Below the pieces are notes generated by a model. That model was not told the DNA's origin and searched no databases. It saw only the letters and a program-made list of their open reading frames with translations. A stretch of DNA of 64,000 nucleotides from Serratia symbiotica (GTDB lineage Bacteria; Pseudomonadota; Gammaproteobacteria; Enterobacterales; Enterobacteriaceae): contig NZ_CP050855.1 of assembly GCF_000821185.2 (NCBI RefSeq), forward strand, positions 1,922,001 through 1,986,000, written 5' to 3'. The position numbers and the translations under genes were made by a program. How positions within the stretch are numbered: position 1 is the first letter of the stretch; each line of letters begins with the position of its first letter. Positions 49,664 to 56,671 of the stretch are shown here, one piece after another.

Positions 49664-50308
49664 TTATTTTGCCGTCACCATGGCTTCAGCCATTGCTCTG
49701 CTTAACTCTGTAGGCATCAGAGCATTAGCCATCACCTGTGCTCGATCAAAGTAACCCAACGTTGGCTTAACGGGCAGTGCGTCACCGAACCGAATCAGTA
49801 ATTTTGGTGGCCTCTGTTTAACCCTCTCACGGCGAGTACCATTTGCTGAACGCTTCCGCCGTTTTTTACCCTTCTTGACTTTTAAAGCTTTCTTGCGCTG
49901 CCATACACCATTGACACCCTTTATCTCACCGACGAACGTATTAGGCTTGGCCTTGAGTTGCGAGAGTTTATTACGCGGCAAGTTGCCGTATTTATTCAGT
50001 TTGATGTTTTTAGGGTTAAGCAGCGCCTGGCTGTTCAGCTTATGCTGACCACCAAATTCAAACGGCTCCAGATAACTGGCCGCAGTATCCATAACAAACA
50101 CCTTGGCCTTTAGATTGCTTTTTCTAGCACCATACGATCTGACCGCATTGACAGTAAACGGTGTTGGGTTCTCCAGGTGACGCTTAAAAGCAGTTCTCTC
50201 CGCGTCCGCAATCTTTCGGGCTACGCGGGTTAGTGCCTGCGCGGTGGCAAACGGGATTTGCTTCCGTACGCTCTGGAGTTGAGCTGACAGCTCTTTTAAA
50301 CCAGCCAT
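49664..50308 (-). CDS. Minor tail protein Z-like
   Basis: The 214 residues from ATG 50308 (MAGLKELSAQLQSVRKQI, after GGGGTGAG) resemble the lambda gpZ / minor tail Z family: TAQALTRVARKIADAERTAF, NPTPFTVNAVRSYGARK and TAASYLEPFEFGG. A lysine- and arginine-rich stretch (KVKKGKKRRKRS) follows. It stands alone upstream of the terminase genes. Its leader contains a terminator hairpin that was hit by the IS element. Confidence 0.72.
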   Translation of the reverse strand: MAGLKELSAQLQSVRKQIPFATAQALTRVARKIADAERTAFKRHLENPTPFTVNAVRSYGARKSNLKAKVFVMDTAASYLEPFEFGGQHKLNSQALLNPKNIKLNKYGNLPRNKLSQLKAKPNTFVGEIKGVNGVWQRKKALKVKKGKKRRKRSANGTRRERVKQRPPKLLIRFGDALPVKPTLGYFDRAQVMANALMPTELSRAMAEAMVTAK

Positions 50309-50330
50309 TCTCACCCCCATAAAAAAACCG

Positions 50331-50341
50331 CCCAATGGGCG
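50331..50341. repeat. 11-bp target duplication, left copy
   Basis: CCCAATGGGCG, identical to 51754-51764 at the other end of the IS element. It is part of a former GCCGCCC-ATT-GGGCGG hairpin. Confidence 0.93.
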
Positions 50342-50389
50342 TAATGCCGATCAGTTAAGGATCACTTGAACGATCCTACCTCTGTGTGA

Positions 50390-50420
50390 AAATCCGTAAT
50401 CTCCCTGAGATTACGGATTT
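50390..50420 (+). promoter_or_regulatory. Inverted repeat before the transposase start
   Basis: AATCCGTAATCTC and GAGATTACGGATT form a perfect 13-bp stem with a three-base loop ending five bases before ATG 50425. It probably limits translation from readthrough transcripts, as fold-back structures do in related elements. Confidence 0.6.
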
Positions 50421-50424
50421 TTTT

Positions 50425-51744
50425 ATGTTACTGAGTCAGGCGCTTGATGCCGTTCTTAAATTCTCTCCTAAAGAGTTTGCTGCACTGTCTGATTTGCTCT
50501 CACCTGAGCTTATCGATGAGTGCCTGGCTGATACCGGGGTCGTGACGCTTCGCAAGCGCCGTCTCCCCATGGAGATGATGGTCTGGGCTGTCGCCGGTAT
50601 GTCCTTGTTCCGCTCATTTTCCATGAATCAGTTGGTTTCACATCTCGATATTATGCTGCCGGGTAAGCGTCCTTTTGTCGCACCCAGCGCCGTGGTACAA
50701 GCCCGTCAGCGGCTCGGGGAAGATGTGGTTAGACTGGTTTTCGAGAAAACACGCCAACTCTGGTTCGAGAAAACACCGTTATCCCACTGGAACGGTCTGA
50801 CATTGATGGCTGTAGACGGCACTCTGTGGAGAACACCGGACACGCCGGAAAATGATGCTGCTTTTGGACGAACAGCTAATGAGTATGCCCAGTCCGACTG
50901 GCCACAGCTGCGTATGGTCTGTCAGATGGAAGTGACCAGTCATCTGTTATCCGGTGTGAGCTTTGGCAGCGTGTCAGAAACCAGCGAAGTTGACCTTGCC
51001 GCTCAATTGGCCGGGCAGACGCAGGACCACTCACTGACGATACTGGATAAAGGCTTCTATGCACTCGGGTTGCTTCACCACTGGTGGTCATCAGGAACAG
51101 AAAAACACTGGATGATCCCACTGCGCAAAGGCGCGCAGTATCAGGTGCGCGAGAAGCTGGGTGCAGGACATGAACTGGTCGAACTCAGCTTAACCCCTCA
51201 GGCCCGTAAGAAATGGAAAGATGCGCCTCAAACACTGACGGCGAGGTTGATAAGTAAAGAAATCAACGGAAAAACAATACAGATCCTGACGTCAATGTGC
51301 GATCCGTTACGTTACCCTAAAGCTGATATCGTTGACCTTTACGGGCAGCGTTGGGAAATCGAGCATGGCTTCAGAGAAATGAAACAGCATCTGTTGCAAA
51401 ATGAACTGACGCTGAGAAGCAGAAAGCCAGAGCTAATAAGACAGGAACTCTGGGGTGTAGTGCTGGCTTATAACCTGCTGAGGTTCATGATGGCACAGAT
51501 GGCTTACAGCCTGAAAAACGTGGAGCCTTACCAGATAGGGTTTAAACAGGCTGCACTGTATCTAACAGCGCAACTGAGCATACTGCCAGCGGTGGCTCCG
51601 GGAAAGGTGCCGAAAGTGATGAATGAAATCCTGGCGATGGCTGAAAGCTTCGTCCTGCCAGCCAGACGGCAAAGACATTATCCAAGAGCGGTAAAAAAGA
51701 AGCCGCAACGTTACCCGTTGCGGCGTCCTCAAAAGCTTAACTGA
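50425..51744 (+). CDS. IS4-family DDE transposase
   Basis: The 440 residues from ATG 50425 (MLLSQALDAVLKFSPKEF) align with E. coli IS4 transposase through TGVVTLRKRRLPMEMMVW and LDIMLPGKRPFVAPSAV. Catalytic acids are in LMAVDGTLWRTPD and TILDKGFYAL; the YREK signature is YGQRWEIEHGFREMK. An in-frame GTG at 50386 lies inside the hairpin and is unlikely to be used. The gene is intact. Confidence 0.93.
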   Translation: MLLSQALDAVLKFSPKEFAALSDLLSPELIDECLADTGVVTLRKRRLPMEMMVWAVAGMSLFRSFSMNQLVSHLDIMLPGKRPFVAPSAVVQARQRLGEDVVRLVFEKTRQLWFEKTPLSHWNGLTLMAVDGTLWRTPDTPENDAAFGRTANEYAQSDWPQLRMVCQMEVTSHLLSGVSFGSVSETSEVDLAAQLAGQTQDHSLTILDKGFYALGLLHHWWSSGTEKHWMIPLRKGAQYQVREKLGAGHELVELSLTPQARKKWKDAPQTLTARLISKEINGKTIQILTSMCDPLRYPKADIVDLYGQRWEIEHGFREMKQHLLQNELTLRSRKPELIRQELWGVVLAYNLLRFMMAQMAYSLKNVEPYQIGFKQAALYLTAQLSILPAVAPGKVPKVMNEILAMAESFVLPARRQRHYPRAVKKKPQRYPLRRPQKLN

Positions 51745-51753
51745 CAAGCATTA

Positions 51754-51764
51754 CCCAATGGGCG
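51754..51764. repeat. 11-bp target duplication, right copy
   Basis: CCCAATGGGCG, identical to 50331-50341. Confidence 0.93.
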
Positions 51765-51772
51765 GCTATATT

Positions 51773-52111
51773 TCAATCAAGTTTATTTCTGTGCTCTTGA
51801 AGATCTTGCAATATCGTATCTTCGAAAGTTGGGCGCATATCAACCCTGATTACTGTTTGAAAACCACTGTTACAATAACGCTTTTTGTATTCGTCGCGAG
51901 TAATCTCAAACTCCTCCAAAAGAGCAAGAGTTTTAGGCCCTGCATTCCCCTTGTTTTGTTCTTCAATGACTTTAACTAAAAAAACGTCACTATCTATTTT
52001 AATGTCACTATCTATTTTAATGTCACTATCTATTTTAATTACGTCATAACGAACAAGCCGTGTGTTGTTACCACCCGATATGTAGTAAGTTTTTACGTTT
52101 GAGTAAATCAT
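51773..52111 (-). CDS. Hypothetical phage protein with internal tandem repeat
   Basis: Not recognised. The 112 residues start at ATG 52111 (MIYSNVKTYYISGGNNTRLV), after AAGGAACTCACC. Residues 29-46 are three copies of KIDSDI-type sequence, encoded by three exact-to-near 18-bp repeats. The rest (EEQNKGNAGPKTLALLEEFEI, ending HRNKLD) has no membrane segment. Longer in-frame extension to 52363 has no good start and overlaps another gene. The gap 52112-52331 holds no gene. Confidence 0.55.
   Translation of the reverse strand: MIYSNVKTYYISGGNNTRLVRYDVIKIDSDIKIDSDIKIDSDVFLVKVIEEQNKGNAGPKTLALLEEFEITRDEYKKRYCNSGFQTVIRVDMRPTFEDTILQDLQEHRNKLD
51986..52039. repeat. Three 18-bp tandem repeats
   Basis: GTCACTATCTATTTTAAT in three head-to-tail copies, the last ending ATT. 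It is in frame and encodes Ile-Lys-Ile-Asp-Ser-Asp units on the minus strand, so copy number can change without breaking the gene. Confidence 0.9.
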
Positions 52112-52331
52112 GGTGAGTTCCTTTTGTAATCGGATACTAAGTGTATCTACACACAGTTTGTAAATAAAGCATTCGCGCGCAGTTTTTAAATGTGTGCTCA
52201 AATCACATTTAGCTAACTCTTTGATAAACAACCTTGTTGATTCAAGGCGAGCAAATTGCGATGGCCTGATGCTATTAATTTCGCGCCCACCAAGAAACTT
52301 ATCGTCACCCGATTCGGCTATTAGGCGACAA

Positions 52332-52487
52332 TTACCCTCGGCGTTTCGCGTCTTGCATTGCAAGTAGCACCCTCGCCTTTTCGACGTTGTTCACTCCCGC
52401 CTGTGTTCTGCCACAGGTTAATAATTGATGGCTGTCATTGAGGTATTGAGAGACAGTTTCCAACTGCTTCTTTTCGTTTTTTGTCAT
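52332..52487 (-). CDS. Small hypothetical protein coupled to rha
   Basis: The 51-residue ORF (MTKNEKKQLETVSQYLND... ending QDAKRRG) starts with an ATGA overlap on the stop of the Rha-like gene, a strong sign of translational coupling. It is charged and probably helical with one Cys. Function unknown. Confidence 0.65.
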   Translation of the reverse strand: MTKNEKKQLETVSQYLNDSHQLLTCGRTQAGVNNVEKARVLLAMQDAKRRG

Positions 52488-53071
52488 GCTCTAATATCTC
52501 CAGAAGGGAAATTCCCAAGGTCAGATAGCTTGAACTGGATAAGCTCCTTAACTAACTGCTCGGCTTTCTTGATGGCCTTCTTCTCTCTTTTCCGGCGCAT
52601 CATCAGTGCACTTCCCGCTTGGCCGTGCTCCTCGAATGAATACTTTTCTGCCGCAGCTACACGATTTTGCATCTCGCTAATGGCCATCTCTGTCAAGCCT
52701 GAGAAATCAAGAAGGTTTATTCCACTGTTCCCTTCTAACTTCGTCATGTGATCGAACACTCTAGCTTGAAGCTCATAGCTGTAACTCATCGCCATGAGAC
52801 AAGCTTCCCGTTTTGGGAAGTAGTAGCAGGGGTAAGTACGCCCTTTCTCGTCTGTGTAATCTCCATAAAATTTTGGAGATTGATTTTCACCCAAAACTTT
52901 TGGAACTTTTAGCATGAGGCTATCGTGACGTAGCTTGCTGTATTTCTTGCATGGGAATTTCATTCCTGACGCTTCGGATTTTGATCTCCGATCAGCATTA
53001 ATGTATTCGACCATTTCCAGGCTGCTCATAGTTGGCGCTTCATGTGAAATGACAGTCACTGTTTTTTTCAT
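52484..53071 (-). CDS. Rha-family phage regulatory protein
   Basis: The 195 residues contain the Rha domain (residues 20-90: VEYINADRRSKSEASGMKFP, LMLKVPKVLGENQ, FYGDYTDEKGRTY and MSYSYELQARVFDHM) and a lysine-rich C-terminus. Rha proteins were described in phi80-like phages as regulators that block growth in IHF-deficient hosts. It stands between the lysis and packaging modules. The leader has an 18-bp inverted repeat. Confidence 0.85.
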   Translation of the reverse strand: MKKTVTVISHEAPTMSSLEMVEYINADRRSKSEASGMKFPCKKYSKLRHDSLMLKVPKVLGENQSPKFYGDYTDEKGRTYPCYYFPKREACLMAMSYSYELQARVFDHMTKLEGNSGINLLDFSGLTEMAISEMQNRVAAAEKYSFEEHGQAGSALMMRRKREKKAIKKAEQLVKELIQFKLSDLGNFPSGDIRA

Positions 53072-53085
53072 GGCGTATTACCTTT

Positions 53086-53172
53086 CTTTGAAATGAACCT
53101 TTGCCGCAATGGAAATCAGCCCATCGAAGGCTCGCCAGCACTAACTGACTTCCTCAAAGGCTCATTTCAAAG
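53086..53172. repeat. Long inverted repeat upstream of the Rha-like gene
   Basis: CTTTGAAATGAACCTTTG (53086-53103) and CAAAGGCTCATTTCAAAG (53155-53172) are reverse complements with one mismatch in 18, separated by 51 bp. They lie 15 bp before the gene start, and could be paired operators or an RNA stem. Confidence 0.85.
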
Positions 53173-53292
53173 GGATCGGATTCGATGTGTTTAGATGTGC
53201 ATTGCGTTGCACAGAGATTTACTGCATAAAAAAGCCCCGGTCTGTGTCTAGGCTGGGGGGTTGTCGTTATGACAGGGGTTTTTTGGTAAAAA

Positions 53293-53308
53293 TCTGATCT
53301 AGATCACA
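53293..53308. promoter_or_regulatory. Near-ideal CRP site in the prophage
   Basis: TCTGATCTAGATCACA differs at one position from the ideal CRP core TGTGATCTAGATCACA. It lies in the 338-bp gap between the Rz and Rha-like genes. On the plus strand a possible promoter follows (TTGATA 53312, TATGTA 53336). Confidence 0.6.
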
Positions 53309-53371
53309 ACATTGATAGTTCAGTATCCAGTAAGTTATGTAGCGAAAGTTTTCCCTGGTGTTGTTAGACTT

Positions 53372-53397
53372 GCCCCTTTGTCATTTGGGGCTTTTTT
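53372..53397 (+). terminator. Plus-strand terminator in the Rz-rha gap
   Basis: GCCCC...GGGGC hairpin followed by six T. No plus-strand gene precedes it, so it may end a short RNA starting near 53348. Confidence 0.65.
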
Positions 53398-53410
53398 CCC
53401 TCTGATTCCA

Positions 53411-53875
53411 CTACTGGCACTGTCCTTTCAAATACGCCTGCAAAAATTTTAGTTTCCGCTGATCGCTAATCATTCCTGAACGGATATCGAGAACAGTTGA
53501 TCCAGCTTCTCTACTGACCTCGATGGCGCTTCCATTGCCCATGCCGGCACCGGTGGCGGTTTTGGACACACTACAGGTGCCTTTGATGCGCAACTGGCGA
53601 CGACCAGCGGCGACATCAGCACGAAGACGATCATTCTCAAGTCTGGCATCGGTAAGCTCCTGGGTGTATTTAGCGTCGAGGGCTGCGACTTCTTTTTGCT
53701 GGCGCTGGATGGCGTTGATTGTGTCTAGCCTGGACTCCGCTAATTTCTCCACTTCTTGCTGCTTACTCAGTGCTTGGCGATAGTTGTCGCGGTAATGCCA
53801 AGTGGCTATAGACAGAATGACGATTATCCACCCTGATAGCGCAGCAAGGCTCACTTTCCAGTTGAAGGGGATCAT
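53411..53875 (-). CDS. Rz inner-membrane spanin
   Basis: Disrupts the outer membrane at lysis with Rz1. The 154 residues start MIPFNWKVSLAALSGWIIVILSI, one N-terminal membrane anchor, followed by a long periplasmic coiled coil (QQEVEKLAESRLDTINAIQR). It overlaps the endolysin stop by four bases, and Rz1 is nested in it. Confidence 0.9.
   Translation of the reverse strand: MIPFNWKVSLAALSGWIIVILSIATWHYRDNYRQALSKQQEVEKLAESRLDTINAIQRQQKEVAALDAKYTQELTDARLENDRLRADVAAGRRQLRIKGTCSVSKTATGAGMGNGSAIEVSREAGSTVLDIRSGMISDQRKLKFLQAYLKGQCQ
53470..53634 (-). CDS. Rz1 outer-membrane spanin lipoprotein nested in Rz
   Basis: In the +1 frame inside Rz, 54 residues start MIVFVLMSPLVVASCASK with a signal and lipobox VASC, then the proline-rich VCPKPPPVPAW typical of Rz1. 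The lambda Rz/Rz1 nesting is the same. Confidence 0.85.
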   Translation of the reverse strand: MIVFVLMSPLVVASCASKAPVVCPKPPPVPAWAMEAPSRSVEKLDQLFSISVQE

Positions 53876-54297
53876 CGCAAAAACATCTCACGCTCTGCCG
53901 CCCGTCGCTTGACCAGACCAGGCACTACAATGCGGCCACTGTGACACCAGCGGGGAAACTCTTTGGCCGCGCCCTGTATATCGCCTGTGTTGAATTTCTT
54001 CACCAGCGTAGAGCCAGCGAACGCAGCACCGCCAATGTTGAATGCCAGCGCAACCATTGCATCAAACTGATGCGGGTTCATTGGGCGCTTAATCGCCGTG
54101 TTGACTGTCAACTCGAATACAGCCAAATCTTCATCCAAAAAAGCATCTGCCTGGGCTTTAGTAATACGGTCACCGGGCTTTACACCATGAGTGTGGCCGT
54201 AGCCGATAGTGTCCTTACCCGCGCTGCATTTGTATGCCGTCAGCTTCAGACCTTCATACTGCCTGATAAGATCTTTACCGGCTTGACTCGTTTTCAT
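53872..54297 (-). CDS. Endolysin (GH24 lysozyme)
   Basis: The 141 residues hold the catalytic pattern E-8-C-5-T in EGLKLTAYKCSAGKDT followed by IGYGHTHG; Cys in place of Asp is a known variant of this family. There is no N-terminal membrane segment, so release should depend on the holin. It overlaps holin by 23 bases and Rz by four. Confidence 0.93.
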   Translation of the reverse strand: MKTSQAGKDLIRQYEGLKLTAYKCSAGKDTIGYGHTHGVKPGDRITKAQADAFLDEDLAVFELTVNTAIKRPMNPHQFDAMVALAFNIGGAAFAGSTLVKKFNTGDIQGAAKEFPRWCHSGRIVVPGLVKRRAAEREMFLR

Positions 54298-54604
54298 TAC
54301 TCACCCCCGTTTTGCTTCCCACGATATTTTTAAGCAAACCGCCAAAATACTCTGTCCCCAGATAGCCGATAGCCACGCTACCCAAGTAAGCGTACTTAGG
54401 GTCAGCACCGATTAACGACAGCAAGTCTCTGGCGAACCAACCCAGCAGAGCACACATGGCCGAATCAACGAGCGTCCTGTAAAAACGGTTGCCGTTGTAT
54501 CTTGACCGCAGCCATGCCATGACAAACGCCAACGCAGCCGCTATACCCTGCTGGCTGTACTGATTGAACAGTTCAAGCCAGAAATCAGACTGATTTGGAT
54601 TCAT
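54275..54604 (-). CDS. Holin, lambda holin family
   Basis: The 109 residues from ATG 54604 (MNPNQSDFWLELFNQYSQQG) have three hydrophobic segments (AAALAFVMAWL, LVDSAMCALLGWFA, YLGSVAIGYLG) and a charged tail. The start overlaps the upstream stop (ATGA). It triggers lysis by forming holes for the endolysin. Confidence 0.85.
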   Translation of the reverse strand: MNPNQSDFWLELFNQYSQQGIAAALAFVMAWLRSRYNGNRFYRTLVDSAMCALLGWFARDLLSLIGADPKYAYLGSVAIGYLGTEYFGGLLKNIVGSKTGVSNENESSR

Positions 54605-54945
54605 TTTATGAGCCTGCATATCCGTTGCCCCGTACCCGGCCCGCCGAGTGACTTGACGTAATCAAAATCGTTAGCGCAGAGTACCCTTAATGCACCAATC
54701 TGCGCCCCCCAGCGATCATCCTTCCACTTCTGGATCGTGGTCATGACCTCATCATCGGTATTCACGAACGTCAGCCCGTAGCTGATTATCTCGCGGGGAT
54801 AGGCGTATGCCGCCTGACTGATGCGGTAGTCGGTATCTTTTACCTGAGTTGATCCCAGAGAAAAGACCCAGATGAGCGCTATCATCAGCAGCATCAATGG
54901 CGCACCATCGATAACAGATGCGCCGATAATTTTTAATACTTTCAT
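54601..54945 (-). CDS. Hypothetical membrane protein of the lysis cassette
   Basis: Not recognised. The 114 residues begin MKVLKIIGASVIDGAPLMLLMIALIWVF, one membrane segment, followed by a soluble region with three Cys or Trp-rich segments (QKWKDDRWGAQIGALRVLC). It is coupled to the holin gene (ATGA overlap). A lysis regulator or antiholin is possible but not shown. Confidence 0.62.
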   Translation of the reverse strand: MKVLKIIGASVIDGAPLMLLMIALIWVFSLGSTQVKDTDYRISQAAYAYPREIISYGLTFVNTDDEVMTTIQKWKDDRWGAQIGALRVLCANDFDYVKSLGGPGTGQRICRLIK

Positions 54946-55091
54946 TGACGTTCACCGGGTTAATTTCTTGAATATCAGGTACAAAAAAGGCCACGCATTA
55001 GCGCAGCCCTGAAAATGACGCGAGTTTTATCTTTTTCCAGTGGACACCTACCGATGCACGCCGCCAGCGGTTTAACTGTTCCACTGAATGC

Positions 55092-55117
55092 AAAAAGCCC
55101 CGCACGATGGCGAGGCT
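55092..55117 (-). terminator. Terminator before the lysis cassette
   Basis: AGCCTCGC and GCGGGGCT (one mismatch) followed by five T on the minus strand. Together with 55237-55276 it fits the late-promoter region that Q antiterminates. Confidence 0.7.
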
Positions 55118-55158
55118 GTAAGTCTTATGCGGCCCAGATAACTATCACCACATCGAAA

Positions 55159-55222
55159 AGCGCTTTCCGCTCAACCGCAAAAGTTCGTACAACGAAACTG
55201 TCCGTCTCACCGCGAAAGCGCT
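55159..55222. repeat. Inverted repeat between the two terminators
   Basis: AGCGCTTTC (55159) and GAAAGCGCT (55214) are perfect reverse complements 46 bp apart in the Q-to-lysis gap; GC-rich context. No gene is visible in 54946-55301. Confidence 0.6.
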
Positions 55223-55236
55223 CATCTAATGTAATC

Positions 55237-55276
55237 AAAAAAGCCGCCGTACATTTATAAGAACAATTACGGCAGC
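55237..55276 (-). terminator. Terminator following the antiterminator gene (tR'-like)
   Basis: GCTGCCGTA and TACGGCGGC with one mismatch, then six T on the minus strand, 25 bases after the Q-like stop. Confidence 0.78.
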
Positions 55277-55301
55277 TTACCCATATATTGTGGCTAAATG
55301 G

Positions 55302-55814
55302 CTAAAAGATGTCAACGGTTTTTTTTGACAAATGTTGAACTTTAGCGATTGATTTACGATCAATGAATGCTCTTCGGAGAGGATGGTAAATCATCCAAAT
55401 GCTGGCAGTCAGAATATCCTCTATCTCATTTCGACAAGTACCATATGACGGCTTGCGCCATCCCTCTCCATATCGCCCTCTGTCGATTTTGCGTGGTCTT
55501 GCAGCATTGTGATAATACGATGCGATGGCACGCTTGGATGATCCATGAGCGTAGTAGCTTAGCAAAATGCACATAGCCTTTGTGTCAATGCACATAACGG
55601 AATCAACGACCTGAGAAATTAGCATTCCATCATCGTCATTGCACATCGGCCGATTGGGGTATTGTGGCGGTGTGACTGTTGCCATGTACTGAGCTATAAC
55701 GCTGCTTTGCCGCTTGTCCAGACGCCCTGAGTAGACCCAGGCACCCCAAAGTTCCAGCCAACCGTTTACCCAGTCGTGTTGTTCTTTTGTGAGTTTCAAC
55801 TCTCGAATACTCAT
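55302..55814 (-). CDS. Q-type late antiterminator (DUF1133 family)
   Basis: The 170 residues (MSIRELKLTKEQHDWVNGWLELWGAW...) show the DUF1133 pattern YSGRLDKRQSSVIAQYMATV and MCIDTKAMCILLSYYAHG with a C-terminal helix-turn-helix-like part (SIAKVQHLSKKTVDIF). It lies just before terminators and the lysis cassette, the place of Q. It would let RNA polymerase pass those terminators to transcribe the late genes. Confidence 0.8.
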   Translation of the reverse strand: MSIRELKLTKEQHDWVNGWLELWGAWVYSGRLDKRQSSVIAQYMATVTPPQYPNRPMCNDDDGMLISQVVDSVMCIDTKAMCILLSYYAHGSSKRAIASYYHNAARPRKIDRGRYGEGWRKPSYGTCRNEIEDILTASIWMIYHPLRRAFIDRKSIAKVQHLSKKTVDIF

Positions 55815-56017
55815 GCTCCCACCCCATCAGTGTTAACGGTGCCGAACCGGTCTTGCCGTGTCGTGTATAACTTTCTCAGGCCAATCTCACGCCGAGGATT
55901 GCGCTCTTGGCGAACATACATAACCCCACCAGGGCGCTGAGTTATGCAGTGATGACGCCCGGTTTCAGCGCGAAGAAAGCGAGCTTCTTCTATCGCTGCC
56001 GCCAAGTCGGTAAACAT
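55811..56017 (-). CDS. Small nin-region protein
   Basis: The 68 residues from ATG 56017 (MFTDLAAAIEEARFLRAETG...) are basic and not recognised. Stop and start overlaps on both sides (TAATG with the HNH gene, ATGA with the Q-like gene) support it as a real coupled gene. Confidence 0.65.
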   Translation of the reverse strand: MFTDLAAAIEEARFLRAETGRHHCITQRPGGVMYVRQERNPRREIGLRKLYTTRQDRFGTVNTDGVGA

Positions 56018-56490
56018 TAGGCTGCTTCCCCCATCCGATAAGAAATCCCCTCCTGATACCAATCCGGTAATGTGAACTCAGCCCTGAAGATATAACCCTG
56101 CGATCTAAGTTCCCTGATGCGCTTTAGCTCATTTTTCATGTGCTGATATAGCTCATCCATCTGCCAGGGCTTTAAACGCACAGGAACGCCCGCTAGACGC
56201 GCTACTCGCTCGATGGTCATTTCCCCATAGGTAATCTCCGCATGAGCGGTAAATTCGCAGGGATCTTCTTCGAGTTTTCGGTGACAACTGACGCAGTGTG
56301 CAAAGGCGTTGTAGGGGTGGTATCGAGTGGATTTATGTCGCCGGGATTTGAAGTGTGAGCAGTGGAGTTTTTGTCGTTCCTGGGGATCGGTTGAGTCGAA
56401 TATTTTACCGCAGTAGTCGCATTGCCAGTTGGTTCTTTCTCGAACCAATGCTGAGAAAACGGCATCAAATTTATCTCGCTTGAGCGCCAT
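56017..56490 (-). CDS. HNH/NinG-like zinc protein
   Basis: The 157 residues have a zinc ribbon and HNH-like core: WQCDYCGKIF, LHCSHFKSRRHKSTRYHPYN and CVSCHRKLEEDP. In lambdoid phages NinG/Rap in this position is a Holliday-junction nuclease. The overall match to NinG is partial, so a general HNH nuclease is possible. Confidence 0.75.
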   Translation of the reverse strand: MALKRDKFDAVFSALVRERTNWQCDYCGKIFDSTDPQERQKLHCSHFKSRRHKSTRYHPYNAFAHCVSCHRKLEEDPCEFTAHAEITYGEMTIERVARLAGVPVRLKPWQMDELYQHMKNELKRIRELRSQGYIFRAEFTLPDWYQEGISYRMGEAA

Positions 56491-56671
56491 TATCGTTTCC
56501 CCTGATTAATATGCATTGGAATGTTTTATTACCAACGTAAAACTTCCCTAACCGTTCGCACTCTCTCGCCACTTCAAGATGTGCACTTTCCCACCCCAGG
56601 CGGTACGACAGTAAGATGACAATTACGGCGAGGGAGCCAAGAATAAAAGTGCCAAGGATAAATTCGATCAT
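56471..56671 (-). CDS. Small membrane protein of the nin region
   Basis: The 66 residues from ATG 56671 (MIEFILGTFILGSLAVIVIL) have one membrane segment and a basic soluble tail. The start overlaps the stop of the 25-residue ORF upstream and the end overlaps the HNH gene by 20 bases. Not recognised. Confidence 0.6.
   Translation of the reverse strand: MIEFILGTFILGSLAVIVILLSYRLGWESAHLEVARECERLGKFYVGNKTFQCILIRGNDNGAQAR

Larger units (their letters stand above)
50342..51753 (+). mobile_element. IS4-family insertion sequence, complete (1412 bp)
   Basis: Ends TAATGCCGATCAGTTAAG and, inverted, TAATGCTTGTCAGTTAAG (15 of 18 identical), with 11-bp target duplications CCCAATGGGCG on both sides, the size IS4 makes. 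One intact transposase gene. It inserted into a palindromic GC-rich terminator between the Z-like gene and the next upstream phage gene. The perfect duplication suggests a recent insertion. Confidence 0.95.

Noticed and set aside
51986..52039. Origin iterons at the 18-bp tandem repeat
   Set aside because: The repeat is far from replication genes and encodes regular peptide units; the origin is better placed at 59630-59760.
52112..52363. Long upstream extension of the hypothetical gene at 51773
   Set aside because: It overlaps a coupled small gene in another frame and has no ribosome site, while ATG 52111 has a good one.
53872..54297. Loss of the catalytic Asp in the endolysin
   Set aside because: Cys at this position (E-8-C-5-T) is a known variant of the family, so inactivation is not implied.
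54752..54994. An 80-codon minus-strand ORF overlapping the lysis-cassette membrane protein
   Set aside because: It is in another frame of a coupled gene, and lacks a ribosome site and a membrane or other pattern.
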